In this document: one piece after another, positions 23,745-36,221 of the stretch
How positions within the stretch are numbered: the first letter of the stretch is position 1
Layout of the letters: every line of letters starts with the position of its first letter
Program-made: the position numbers and the translations under genes
Notes under the pieces: model-generated
Database searches by the model: none
What the model was told of the DNA's origin: nothing
What the model saw: the letters and a program-made list of their open reading frames with translations, nothing else
DNA from: Oikopleura dioica
Taxonomy: Eukaryota; Chordata; Appendicularia; Copelata; Oikopleuridae
Direction: 5' to 3'
NCBI GenBank assembly: GCA_907165135.1
Contig: OU015566.1
Location: forward strand, 3,102,501-3,166,500
Length of the DNA: 64,000 bases

Positions 23745-24838
23745 AGCTAGTACAATGCTAAAAAAGGTCGATATGATTTTTAATAAAGAAATTTAACAGT
23801 CTGATATCAAACTGAGATAATACTAACTTATAAGTTATGAGTCATAAATTATAACTCATAATATGATAATGAGTTATAAATCTGTTGTATGCATTGTTTA
23901 TGCTCAGTAACTCCTCCTTATAGGCGCAGGAAGAAATGACAAATATGCGATCACTGCAAGAGAATTAAATGAATGCAAGAGAATTTTGAATGCATATTTA
24001 TATTTCACGTTTTCGTCCAGAAAACGATTAGTCATCATCCTTAAAAAATTATCGAATGATCTAACAAATAATTGTTACCAGATAAACAGGAACGGCGAAC
24101 TAAGAAAAAATATGACTTGAAAAGAAACAAGGTAGGAAACGAATGTTGTTATTCTCAGAATAAGCCATCCGAACTGTATGAAAAGATTTTCGCATTTCAT
24201 TTTTTCTCTCTGCAAAGAACTTCAAAAATTCAGAAACTCTTCTTTTTTCGACTTGATTTTATTTCATATAAACATAGATTTAATGACAAATTTCATTCTC
24301 TGGAAGAATAGGCTTTCTTTTGGGAACATTATACTCTCAAATACCAACTATAAAACTGGGATCCATTCAGAATAGACTATAAAATGCTTGAGGTAAATCT
24401 AAGAGGAGAGAACGCCAAAAGAAACAAACAACTGCATTTTGGTGTTGGAACAGAAATTTTAAATTTTTGTCAGACAAAAGTTTTGTCTTGCATATGAGTA
24501 AAGAAAAGAATCCAATGTGAATAGGTTATCTGCTAAAATAATTACTATGACTCATATTATTTGAGTTTGTCAAGAATCGTTGTTGATAAACTTAAAGAAA
24601 TCATATACATTTTATTCGACAATATTTACACATTGATCGTTACAGATGTAATTACTAGGCGTTGCGCCACAGGATGTTCTCTTCGACGCATTTATCTTTC
24701 AAAAAGCTCCGAAATCATCCTTACCAAAAAAGCCCTAAACATTCTAGAGCCCTTCCGATGCACCAACGGTGACACAATCCTCTTTAGTTTTCAAATAAGT
24801 ACTCGAAACATCCTTAGTGAGAAAACTCTTACGTGTAG

Positions 24839-27800
24839 CTAAATCTGAAGTGATTGTTCGTCCTTTAGAGTTTCTCGTGATTTTCGTGGATCTTCGATTT
24901 TTCGAGCCCATCCACCTTGGGAACGAATATTTTGCCAGCTTCGCTCGTATCTAGAAAAGTTTTGCTTTCGACGGAAATAAGGGGGTTACCCTCGATTTGC
25001 ATCCATTCCAGCGTCGGCGAAAATCTTGCCCGAGAAAAATGTACATGAGAGGGTTTATCGCGCTAAATTCCAACCTCATTTTCGGCTCGAAAACTTCAGT
25101 TTTACCTGGACATGTATGCAAGACAGAATGTTACATCAGTTATTATTTCGCAGTTCTCCAAAGGGATTTGGAAGCCATGCGCTTTCACCAAATGCCAAGA
25201 ATACCTTAAACATAAAAAAGGAGAGATTGAACTCAATTAACCATGGAAGCCGGCAGATGACGAATGTTGAAAGCAGCAGGGTCACGAAACGATTAAGCTT
25301 TAGAGAGGGATAATCGAAATAGGAGAGTGAAGTATTCATCAAAGTTCAATCAGGTTGTTAGGGTTAGGAATCAATTTCATCCCTTTCCTGTCTTCTCGCC
25401 GTTGATTCCTTATTCATCGGCATTTTCAAGTGTATTTTCGCCTCCTTTCATTACTGGTTAACCTCCTTGCCTCCTCCAAAAAACCATATTCTCTTGGTTA
25501 ACCAGTGTTCCTTTTTCATGCCATATTTGACAAAGGGCTGTGTCACTGTGTCCGTAAACGCGCGCCACATCGGGTTGTCTTTGATGTCTTTTGACACGAA
25601 GCGTTTCGCGCGTTTTTCAGTATGCTTCACTTTCATCATAATACGTCCGTAGCAATAGCAAATCACCCCGAGCGGGATGATGAAGCCGAGCACGAAGATC
25701 GAATAAAGATACTGAAAATACAATGATCATCATCAATTTTCTTGTTTTACCTGAAGAAGCATCTTTGATTTGGTAGTTTGGCATTTGTGGAGGACTCGTT
25801 CTTTGAGCAAATTGAAGATATCAGCCATTTTGCACTCAATTTCGTCGGATTTTTCGTCGGAATCGTCGGTTGGGAGACTGTTTAGACCTAGCAAAATGCA
25901 TTTTCTGTCAAATAAAAGGGTTTGATTATTGTTTTTTATGCCCGAAAACTCGATAAAATTGAAAGAAAGCTTAATTAAGGGTATCACTTTGCTAATTCCC
26001 TCGATGAATACGGTATTCAGAATACCTGATAAATCCAAAGCTGGAACTGGGCTAGCTGACGAGTTGAACTGGATTGGCGGAAAATCTCGTCGATTTCGCA
26101 TGAGAGAACCTTCTTTTTCATCAATTGTTACAGTATCATTTGGCCTAAGCACTGATAAGGCTATTTTCATGATTATAACTTACAGTGATAGTTGATTGAA
26201 ATTTACAGTGGGCAGGTCTTTCGGCAAGTTAAACCCCGGCATTGGCAAATTTCCAGTCGGAATCGCCCCGAAATCCATCCCCCCGGAAAAGGGATTTGAT
26301 GTAACGGGTGCTGCTGGTTGTATTTGCGGATCATCGTCTGAAGATTGATTGATAAATAAAATCAAGGAAGAGGAAAGTACTCGGGAATTTTTGAATGCAC
26401 ATGAACTGGCCTTCGTTTCCTTGAATTTGAGTGTAGTGAAGAATTGGCGAAACCATGGCGATGGAAATAAACCAAACAACGACGCAGACGGAATGGGTAA
26501 AAATCGGCGGCTTTGGGCGGGATTTTCTGACCCGAACGACCGTGAGATACCTATCTGTCGAAAAGGTCCATTTATCGAAAAATTGCGTACGCCAATTTGC
26601 CGAATGTCAAATGATTTGTTAATAAGCAAACATATTTGTCCGAGAATATCCTCCTTACTCTTACGTAACTCGAAAAGAAGAAACCTTTTCCTACAGCCAT
26701 TAGAGATATGAAAAGAATGGAGTTGAAAAAATTGATCATTTTCAAGCTCTCATTCATTTTACAAGCCATCCAGCCAAATCGCCAACTAGAATTGTTCAGC
26801 CTCGAATCTGCATTTAGCGGAAGAGTCGTCTTTCAAAGGGATTTTGAAGAGGAAAAACGATGACATCGTAAGACATTGTCAGACCTTCGAAGATACATTT
26901 GAGGGGACATGTTAGAACATCGAAAGAAAGAGAATCTATGGGAGGATGTTAATGTGTGTATAATCCCGCTCAAAAGAAGAGTATCGGCGAGGGACAAGTG
27001 AATAATGTGGACGGTTTAAAAAAGGGATAATCAAGTGATTGAAAAGCTTAAAGCTCGCTAGTCAGATCATCCCAAACGAAGCGGTCTTGACCGGCGACAC
27101 CATCAGCACGAGAATAATTGCCAAGTTGGCGATTAAGCCGACAGAGAAGTACACCAGATAAGTAATGATCACAGCATATTGCTAAAAAGAAGTGAGAATT
27201 TAATCGGAACGAAAAAAACAATACAGTAAAAACCCGAAAATTGGCCGGTTTTCGGATACAAATTCCCGAAAAAGCGGCCAAATTTTGGGTTTTCTGTCGG
27301 GTAGTCAAGTTTCGCCTTGAAAAAGCGAAGTTTCGAAATTTTCGAAAATCGGCATGATTTTCACATTTTTGAGAAATTTTATTCAAATTTTTGCTTGCTT
27401 GAAGACATTTTTATTTGAATTTTGTCATTTAAAATGATAAATACACCTGAAAAAAGATTGAAATGATCAAAAATAGCATCATTTGGGCCCAATTCTGATG
27501 GAAAATTTTTTACTTTTGAAAAAGCGGCCAAATTTTGGGTGGGCAATTTTTGGGTTTTCACTGTACAGGACAATCAGACAATCAGGACGAGTTTTTTCGA
27601 ATAACTTGAATTTGCAAGTCTGATTGGTCAAAGATTTGACCAAATTTTTGGTAAAAATTCTCGGATTTACCGTGGATTCGTGATCATCCCTCGTTCAATT
27701 AGGGCTAATGAAAAATGAGACATGATTGGTCGAAGTCCATGAGTTTGCAATCTGATTGGTCGAAATTGAGAAAACCATATTTTTTAGGATCAAATGAAAA

Positions 27801-28640
27801 ATTCGAGTAGAAAAAAAAGTTTAACAATATTCTTTATTGTAGGGAAGTCCTTAACTTACATTCCAAGCCATTTCGTCCGTCATCCCGTTGTCCATGATTG
27901 GTTCTAGCGTTTCATTTTGCGCCGCGTAATTCTGAAAAAATACTTTTTTCTCTGAAATCAGGAAAAGATAAATAATCCCCGGAGGAATCTGGGATAATGA
28001 CGGTCTCGTCGAAGCGATGAGTCGCGCCCCGGGGCGAGAGAGTGTAGATACTAAACATTGCACTTTGGCGCCGTGATCAGTTTATTTTCTATTATCTTTT
28101 CTTGTTTGCAAAATGTATTGGAAAATATCTGATATGATTGAACTTGACAGATCTGTATGCAAGCGCAGCGATACGGTCTTTTAATATTTTAGGTAGTGGA
28201 CATAGAAGGTGTCAACTATTATTTCCGACTGTCCAATTTGATCTCGGGGCGTCTCAGGACAGACGCAAAAATTAATCTTGTAATAACTAGATTTTCATCA
28301 TTTTTATTAACAAAAATGAATTTCGATCGCCTTTATTTTAATGTCACTTAAGGGACAAAATTCCTTCAAAATATTTCTCTAGAATTTTAAATAAAAGACC
28401 ATTAATGAAAATTTAACGCTGCACTTATATTTTTATCTGTATCAAAGAACTTTTGAAAGACAATCATAAGCCATTCACAGAGTTTTGCGCCTAAGGTTCT
28501 AATCCTCAATCATGAAAAACGCTATGAGTTAAAAATTACCTGAATATTCGGGTAGGTTTCATTGCAGTTATTGTAATGGTTATTATCAACATATTGCTGC
28601 ACATTCGCAAAACCATTAAAAAATCTTTTAAGCGGGTCGA
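24839..28640 (-). CDS. Rhodopsin-family (class A) GPCR, peptide-receptor-like, with a very long extracellular loop 2
   Basis: All seven membrane segments are found in order on separate small exons. TM1 is GLIANLAIILVLM (about 27150). TM2 is LSLADTLLL (about 26980). TM3 starts WRFGWMACK (about 26770). DRYLTVVR and TM4 are at about 26554-26380, TM5 is FIIPLGVICYCYG (about 25690), TM6 is FVICRLPW (about 25270), and TM7 is NPLMY followed by QDFRRR (about 25040). The N-terminal exons (28540-28640 and 27860-27931) have NET glycosylation sites. The loop Cys after TM4 (QFMC) can pair with the TM3 Cys. The loop then runs on for about 140 residues over three more exons, far above the usual 20-30. The DRY exon joins TM3 by a GA-AG intron (26690-26555). 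I could not find a normal acceptor between TM1 and TM2, and the start codon is unresolved. The tail ends at a TAG at 24839-24841. Motifs suggest a somatostatin/galanin-like receptor, but the ligand cannot be named. Confidence 0.72.
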
Positions 28641-28816
28641 TTGACGACAAAACGATGAAAGGACAACTTATTTTTTAATAAATCAAAAAAGCTCTTTTAG
28701 AACAATTTTTCTTTCAAGTCAAGAAAGAAGGAAAAATCATCAAAGAAGACTTCTGCTATTGAACAGAAGAAAGCCTGTATTTTCTACTGCTGGACTCGGC
28801 AACCTGTGTTGGAAGC

Positions 28817-28936
28817 ATGAGTCAGGGTCTGAAAATTTTTTTATGAAGAGCCCCATCGCGGCTTTTTTCAAAACAAAGCCGCAGAAAATAGAGAGGCGGC
28901 TTTTCATTCATAATCTTTCAGACCCTGACTCAGGTT
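28817..28936. mobile_element. 120 bp hairpin element of an AAGCCGC family
   Basis: GAGTCAGGGTCTGAAA on the left matches TTTCAGACCCTGACTC on the right. Inside are GCGGCTTTTTTC and AAGCCGC motifs. Similar CAGGGT / AAGCCGC sequence recurs near 45230, 45850-45915 and 58486-58686, suggesting one dispersed family. Confidence 0.5.
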
Positions 28937-29504
28937 TTCATACACTGGGCCAAGTTCTAGTGTTCTAGACCCTTCCTAGAAGAAATTTCGTCATTCATCT
29001 TTTTTTTCTTCAAAAAGGCGTTTTTCCTTCTCTGGACCTGTTTTCTCTTTAAAATTATCTAAACGCGTCCAAAAACGCGAGCAAATGTATTGCACTGAAA
29101 ACTGTGATAATATGTATGCTGAACACGGAGAATGATTGATGTATAAATATTAACGAGGCGGTAGACGAAAAAATTGCTTGGAGAAGGTTGAAAACGGTTT
29201 CCAGTCACAAATGAGGTTTTAAAAGCATTTTCCCTTCATAAAATCCGATTGCGTCGTGATTGTCTTTAAATTTTTATGGCGCAAATGAAATGGTCAGTTC
29301 AAGGTGATAGAACGTCTAGAAAGATGCTTATTCTTTACTGATAGGCCGGACAAGACGGCCTACCGGTAGTAGGGGCAAGATTCTAACCCTAACAGATATA
29401 CCCCTGATCGAGAATTCCTCGAAGAAACATTTGGATATCATAATCATCCGGGATGAATCATCCCCCTTAACTTCTCATTACACGGGCGCGCGACTAAGCG
29501 CTCA

Positions 29505-30805
29505 AAACACGGGGTCCAATTATTGGACCACAATGCATTATCCAGCCCCGCGCGGCGCGCCAAATTCAGAGTGTGAAAAACAGCGCTCAGGACTTTTGGC
29601 TCTAATTGACGTTTCCGTCGGGTAAAAAAGCTCGTGAATATATTGCTAGAAAGCTTGAACCCTCTTCTATAAAAGTAAACAATTGTAAATGGAAAAATCC
29701 GTTCCGATTTTTCACCAGAGAACGAAAGAGAAATCTGGCGCAAAACGCCACCACTTTTGAGTTTTCACTCGAAACTTCACAGAGTGGTTCGTTTTTGTCT
29801 TGTCAGCTCACATTACAAAATTCAGGTCAAACAGATAACTACAACGGGAATTACAGGCGGTCAAAGTCCCCGTGGTCCAATCATTGGACCACGTGCATTG
29901 GGAGCCCCTCCCCCGTCAACAATTTTCCTCAAAAACTCGTTGAGAGCAATTTTTGATCATTAAAAATCTAAATTTTTAGCGAAATTGGGACTTTTAGTGA
30001 TTTTTGTCCTTAACCTTAGCCGGTCAAGGTACTCCAATTTTGGATCATGGGTCATTCGATCGCATTTAGCTTCAAAAGTTGAGGAAAAAAATTTTATTTG
30101 AAATTCACTTTGAGGAGTATTTTTCGATCGCCTTTCGACTGGTAGGGGTTTTAACCCGTTTCAGATTGACCAAAATGTTGGCAGAGCCTCATTTTCACGA
30201 GAACTCAAGGCGCCATATATGGCGCCGGGTAATAAAAGGAGGTACTCCATATATGGCGTCCTTTGACCGGTACCCGAGCTTTTTCCCGGCAGCGGGCCTA
30301 TAAATTTTTCTCGAAATAGATGTTATAAAACTAGTTTTTTTTCATAATAATGATAAAATATGATTTTCATCTGGAAAACAAGCAGAAAAAAGCATTATTT
30401 AGCGTTTTTCATCCGAAATCAGTTTTTGACTTTTTCTCGTCAATGATCATCAGCGAGAAAATTTTTTCGGATTCATAATTTCTTGGAATTGATACAATTA
30501 ATCCATGCTTACATTAATAAAAATGATTTTTAATAAATTAATATAAAAATTTTCAGAAAAATTTTGATGATTTCTATTAAAAGCCGCGCGGCGCCATATT
30601 TGGCGCCTCTTGGCCGGTACCCGGAGAAAATCATTTTTGGCCGATTCTCAAACGCGATTTTGAGGGTCTTAGAGTCAAAAAAGACCCCCAAAAATGAAGC
30701 CTCAAAATCGTTTTTTGACCTGAAGAATCCATTTCCGGGGTCAAAATTTTTAATTCCGAAAATCGATTTTTCGAAAATTGTTGACGGGGGGGGAAGTGGT
30801 CCTTA
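29505..30805. repeat. Gene-free stretch with GC-rich perfect palindromes, probably an inverted-repeat element
   Basis: No coding sequence is supported. GTGGTCCAAT-C-ATTGGACCAC (29873-29893) is a perfect 21-bp palindrome, and a close copy lies near 29512. GGCGCCATATATGGCGCC lies at about 30209, with variants near 30246 and 30592. The ends around 29888-29935 (GGACCAC ... CCCCCGTCAACAATTTT) match, inverted, those at about 30772-30805, suggesting an element of about 0.9 kb. Confidence 0.45.
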
Positions 30806-31870
30806 AATAAAGTGCCTGATTATTAAATGAGTGTCTGATTATTATCAAAATGTCTTACTTTTTCGCATGGATGCGTTTGCAAATAAGTCTCGATTCTCCC
30901 GAGCACCCTTGCTTGAAAAATCTCTTTTGGAGGTAGTTCTCTTCCATGATTTCATTCTTCTGATTTTTACTTCTCGTTTTTGCTCACATTGACCTCAAGT
31001 CTTTTCTCATTCTTTGACAGTTATTTTCGGATTTGAACGGCTCAGGTGACTGAGGCCCGAGCAAATGGACTAAGAGAGAGAGAAAAAGTATAATTGTAAT
31101 TAATGTAAGTGACGAAAATGTCGATATTTCTCCGTTTTTGTCTCCGAAGCACAATTATTTCGGTTTTCTTTTTGAATTAAAAAGTGTGTTGAAATTATAA
31201 AAATATAGAAAGAGGGATGAAAGATCCAAATCTAATAATAAATCGGATCCAAGAGGATATACTCCTTGAGTGCATCTTTATTTTTAAGTTTTATCGGCCT
31301 TTTTATCTTATTTTTCTTGGAATCCTCGAAGAGACACTGTATATAAAAATATATAATATATTTCATATATATATATATTATATATTATATATATATTGAT
31401 AAATGATGACATCTCGTCGATAAATGAGTTCGTTTTATTTGCAGTGGCTTAACGTTTTCGGAACAGCAAAGTTCCATCATCAGAGCCGAAGTCTTGGAAT
31501 TACTTGTAAACCTTCCAAAAACAGACAAACGTACCTTTTGGTGAAAACTGCAGAACTGATCAAGCTCCCAAAAACAACCATCCCTCCAGATAGTGTTCTA
31601 GAGAATTTAACCCATTAAAAACTCGAAAATTTGTCAGAGGCTCCTACTCAATTTTACGAGTTTTTAATGGGTTAAATTCTCTAGAACACTATCTGGAGGG
31701 ATGGTTGTTTTTGGAAGCTTGATCAGTTCTGCAGTTTTCACCAAAAGGTACGTTTGTCTGTTTTTGGAAGGTTTACAAGTAATTCCAAGACTTCGGCTCT
31801 GATGATGGAACTTTTGCTGTTCCGAAAACGTTAAGCCACTGCAAATAAAACGAACTCATTTATCGACGAG

Positions 31871-32833
31871 ATGTCATCATTTATCAATTCTTATGGCAAG
31901 CGACATCAAGATTTCAAGTCCTTGGATACTCTTGCAAGTAAATTGCACAGGACCAGGCAAACGCTGCATTTCTTAGACAACTGCGTTTCTGATCAAGTAC
32001 TTCCAATTTTTACCAAAATCCCAATTCAGGTGGTAAAATTTTGTAAATGGGGTCGAAATAAAATTAAGCGGGAACGATTAAAAATTTTAATTAATGAACA
32101 AAAAATCTGTAGTTACAAACTCGAGGAAATTCGAATATTATTCAATGAAAGTCTATCCAAATTTTTTGAGAAAGAAGGTATTGGTTGTGAAAAAGAAAAA
32201 ATGATAATAATTTTAGATTTAGAAAATCGTGCGAGAATCCGAGATGAGGAACGCGACAGAAAAAGACAATTAAAATTCGGCAAATTGAAAATTCAACAAT
32301 CATTTCGGAAACCACTTAAATATGAAGTAAAAAATTTTTCAAAAAAACAAATTCCTACTAATATAATAAACATTCTAGAAAGAGGTTGGAAGGCCCCTCT
32401 TGGGGGGCGACCGCACTCGATAAATTTGCTCCAACAATTTGATAGCCTGATGGGCCATATAATAAAATATGATCAATTTCAACAACTCACACCAATGACT
32501 CAATTTCAGTTAAAAGGCAGATTGACTTCGATTCACGAAAAATTAACTACTTGTTTCGGTAATGACAATAGTAACAGGATGATAAGACAGTATTTACGGG
32601 AAAACAGGGAAAGTGTGTTTGTTTTATCGGACAAAGACTCAGTTATTTTAATTTTGGACCGTTCTCAATACGAGAATTCTATGCATCGAGAATTTTCAGA
32701 TAAGACAAAATTTATTCAATTAAATTCCGATCCAACTGAGGAGGACACTTTGGAAATGAGGCAAAATTTACGCAAAATGGAAAAATTTGCGGACAAGAAT
32801 TTTTCAATAGAAATAAACCGGTTTCGAGGATAA
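31871..32833 (+). pseudogene. Penelope-like polyprotein, N-terminal part (frame broken)
   Basis: This 320-residue open frame starts inside the inner repeat arm. It is basic and helix-rich and contains RGWKAPLGGRPHS, upstream of the polymerase core. The frame stops at 32831-32833. The sequence just after it in another frame (DAYGLGKCHK) is the conserved YGLPKIHK-like reverse transcriptase motif. So the two parts once formed one protein and a frameshift separates them. Confidence 0.75.
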
Positions 32834-34365
32834 AAGACGCATATGGACTTGGCAAATGCCATAAAGAAACTTTCGAGCAGGAGCTTAATATGAGAACTAT
32901 AGTTTCAGCAAGAAATTCTGTTTGTGAAAATTTTCATAAAAATTTTTTGGCAAAATTATTAAATAATCTCAAAAGCAAATTCTCACTTCGTGGGTCTAAA
33001 GAATTCGGCTTATGGTTTAAAGAGCAAAAATTCAATTTTGATGAAGTTGATTTTGCAAGTTTTGATATAGTAAAACTCTACCCAAGCTGCGATACAACTC
33101 ACCTGATTCATCTCCTCTTGAAAACAATTTATGACGATAATTCGCCATCCAAAATGTTACCTCGATACCGGGATGAGAATAAAAGACTGCTAAGACCAAT
33201 TCCAAAAAATGTTCTCCGACCAGTTTTGGATTCAGTTTTGAAAAAACTAACTGCATTTCGGTTTGCAGACAGAACTTATCGTCAGATATCGGGTCTATCA
33301 ATGGGCGACAGTAGTTCTCCAAAATTAGCGGATTTCTATCTGTTTATGCTTGAGAAAGATAAGATCGAAAAACTTATTTCGGAAAAAGTGATTTTAGGCT
33401 ATAAAAGATTTCTGGACGACACGATTGTCTTTTTTCGACGCGGTTCGTTCGAAAAAGTCAACGAAGTTTTTCAAAATTTGCATGAGTCTCTTAAAGTAAC
33501 TGTTGAAAGGTCAAGTCCTGAAGGGATAAAATTTCTCGACTTTGTGGTCTATCCCTCGGAAACAAACACCCTGCAAATTCGTAATCATCGAAAACACACT
33601 GTTCCAATGAATTTTGTAAATGACATTGCTCCTTTGTCATTGAAAAAGGGTATTCTAACGTCAGAATATAAAAGGGCTTTATATAAACACTCAGATCCGA
33701 AAACCCTGGGGGATGAGTTTATAGAGATAGAGGAGAAATATCTCGCCCAAGAATATCCCTTAGAAATGATCCGTGATGTAGAAAAGGTGGTGAAAGAGGG
33801 AAGGGTTGACAAGAAAGATTGGAAAGAGGAAAAAAGTTTGCATCCAGAGAGGAATTTCACAGTTTCTATCCCCTTTACGTCCCAAAGGGTGTCCCGGATA
33901 ACGAGGGAAATGCGTAAGATTATCTCAACCTTTCTTCCCGAATTCAGCCTACATACGGCGTTGAGAACAGTATCGATGAGAAACACGATTATCTCCAATC
34001 TCTTACCTAAGCCGGAAGAGGAAAAGGCCATTAATGTGGTGTATTCCTTTGTCTGTAGTTGTGGGGAGGAGTATATTGGGGAATCCGAAAATTTACTGAT
34101 GAGAATTCGCGACCACGGGCAAAAATCAAAAGATACAGCTGTATACGCACACACTCAGTCATGTGAGCTTTTTCAGACAGGATTTAATGAAAAGTATCAG
34201 CAAAATAACCCGAAGTCCCGGTTTGAATATCTCAAATCGAAATTTACCCTGCTGCATAAGAATCTATCGTATGACAAACGAAAACAAGTAGAGGGACTTG
34301 AAATTTCGTTGAAAAATCCCAGTTTAAACAAACAGATACAGCATAGGAAAATCTTTATTTTGTAA
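32834..34365 (+). pseudogene. Penelope-like reverse transcriptase and GIY-YIG endonuclease part
   Basis: The coding sense resumes right after the break and runs to a TAA at 34363-34365. Reverse transcriptase motifs in order: TIVSARNS, ASFDIVKLYPS (motif A), GLSMGDSSSPKLADFY (motif B), FLDDTIVFF (catalytic DD, motif C) and KFLDFVVYP. The C-terminal domain is GIY-YIG: VYSFVCSCGEEYIGESENLL followed by RIRDHG. The first Met is at 32890, but the homology starts earlier. The domain itself looks intact, so the copy is probably young. Confidence 0.85.
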
Positions 34366-34658
34366 TACCAGTCAGAGGCATTGTAAAATTGAGTAGGAGC
34401 CTCTGACAAATTTTCGAGTTTTTAATGGGTTAAATTCTCTAGAACACTATCTGGAGGGATGGTTGTTTTTGGGAGCTTGATCAGTTCTGCAGTTTTCACC
34501 AAAAGGTACGTTTGTCTGTTTTTGGAAGGTTTACAAGTAATTCCAAGACTTCGGCTCTGATGATGGAACTTTTGCTGTTCCGAAAACGTTAAGCCACTGC
34601 AAATAAAACGAACTTATATATATACTTATTATATATATATTATATATTTCAGTCTTAA

Positions 34659-35394
34659 GGGACCCGGTTAGGTAGCGCCGCGCCGAACTTCAAGCGCTCG
34701 CCGTTATTCTTGCGAATGGGATTTTTCAAATTTTTTTTTTGCAAATGATATCTACAGCTCTTCAGCTTTCTCATTCAGTTTTCCGTTTTTCTCTATCACC
34801 ACTCATTGATGAGATAGATTAAAAAAGGGGATCGCAACTTCAAAAGGCATCAAGTCCTGCAAATTTTATTTTATCTTTTTGAAACCTGCACCATTAAAAA
34901 GCGCATGAAATTCTCTACAGATTCCACCTAATGCGCAAAGCTGAAACATTACTTATTTCGGATCAAAGGCTGATAAACCAGAGATCTTAGCGCGCTCAGC
35001 ACGGCGCGGCGCGACAGGACGCTATTTTGGGCTCCTGAGACATGATTCCAGCAGGGCGCGCGCTAGGAATTTTTGTTTGTATGACCCGTATCGCTTATTA
35101 GTACTGTTTCAGCTTTGCGCATTAGGTGGAATCTGTAGAGAATTTCATGAGCTTTTTAATGGTGCAGGTTTCTAAAAGATAAAATAAAATTTGCAGGACT
35201 TGATGCCTTTTGAAGTTGCGATCCCCTTTTTTAATCTATCTCATCAATGAGTGGTGATAGAGAAAAACGGAAAACTGAATGAGAAAGCTGAAGAGCTGTA
35301 GATATCATTTGCAAAAAGAAAATTTGAAAAATCCCATTCGCAAGAATAACGGCGAGCGCATGAAGTTCGGCGCGGCGCTACCTAACCGGGTCCC
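34659..35394. mobile_element. 736 bp TTAA-flanked element with inverted repeats of about 300 bp
   Basis: The ends are GGGACCCGGTTAGGTAGCGCC and its complement, with TTAA on each side (34655-34658 and 35395-35398). The arms match nearly perfectly for about 300 bp, leaving a GC-rich loop of about 140 bp. The TTAA target points to a piggyBac-type non-autonomous element. It lies just beyond the Penelope-like element. Confidence 0.85.
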
Positions 35395-36221
35395 TTAAAA
35401 TGATTTCGCGTCTGAAAATTCTAAACCAATCAAAGTTCCGCATTTGGCCGGTGAGCCAATCAGATTTCGGCAGAAGAAAATTGAGTTTTTATTGCATTTT
35501 TATGACCATTTTTAAATTAAAAATTGTTTATTAATACCTTCATCCGAATTCTAACCCAAATCATACCATAAAGATACGAATTTCTCATCAAATATATCCA
35601 CTCACCGATAAAAGTCGCGAAATTTGAAAGTTTGAAAACTGAAAGATGCATTTCTCTAGCCATCGCGGGCTGAAATTCGGCGTCATTATGAACTGCGATG
35701 GAAAACTCATTTTGCAAAAAGCAAGGAAATAATATCAATCTCGAAAGAGGTTGAGCCTCGAATTAAGGTCACTTGCAAAGGAGAAAAAAAGGTTAAGCCC
35801 TGCGAATTGGCCTTTTTCATAAGTCTGTATTTTGATTTCTTAGATTAATTTATTTATTAATTAAACCACAGGATATCGAGCTGGCAAATATCAATAAGAA
35901 GAAAATCATAGACTCTTCATAAAAATCGATCTGAGGAATTTCTACAATATTTTTCGACACGAAAAATCAGAAAAGCTAAGTTTTCCAAAATCGACAATCT
36001 TGGTCGAAAATTATAATAAAAATCAACAATCTTCCCCAAAAAAATTTTTCATGAAAATTTGAGCCGAAAATCGACTGTTATTTTGACCGTTTGTCTGACA
36101 GACAACCCATGTCTGTTCTCATGAAAAACCTTCAGACATCCCATGCTATGCTTAATTTCCCTCATGATTTCGTCCTTTTTCTTTTCGAAAAAAGAAAACT
36201 CAAGCTTCACAAAGCTAAAAA

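Larger units (their letters stand above)
31395..34614 (+). mobile_element. Penelope-like retroelement with GIY-YIG endonuclease
   Basis: A 230-bp arm (31395-31625) is repeated inverted at 31657-31888. It is repeated again in that second orientation at about 34383-34614. This is the Penelope-type pLTR layout of direct repeats plus an inverted 5' copy. Both outer edges lie in (TA)n microsatellite. The body encodes an intronless reverse transcriptase and GIY-YIG protein, split by one frame break. Confidence 0.85.

Noticed and set aside
24561-24842. 93-aa plus-strand frame
   Set aside because: It lies opposite the 3' end of the GPCR gene and shows no domain or gene context.
33032-34154. Minus-strand frames opposite the reverse transcriptase
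   Set aside because: The plus strand carries all reverse transcriptase and GIY-YIG motifs in order; the minus frames have none.
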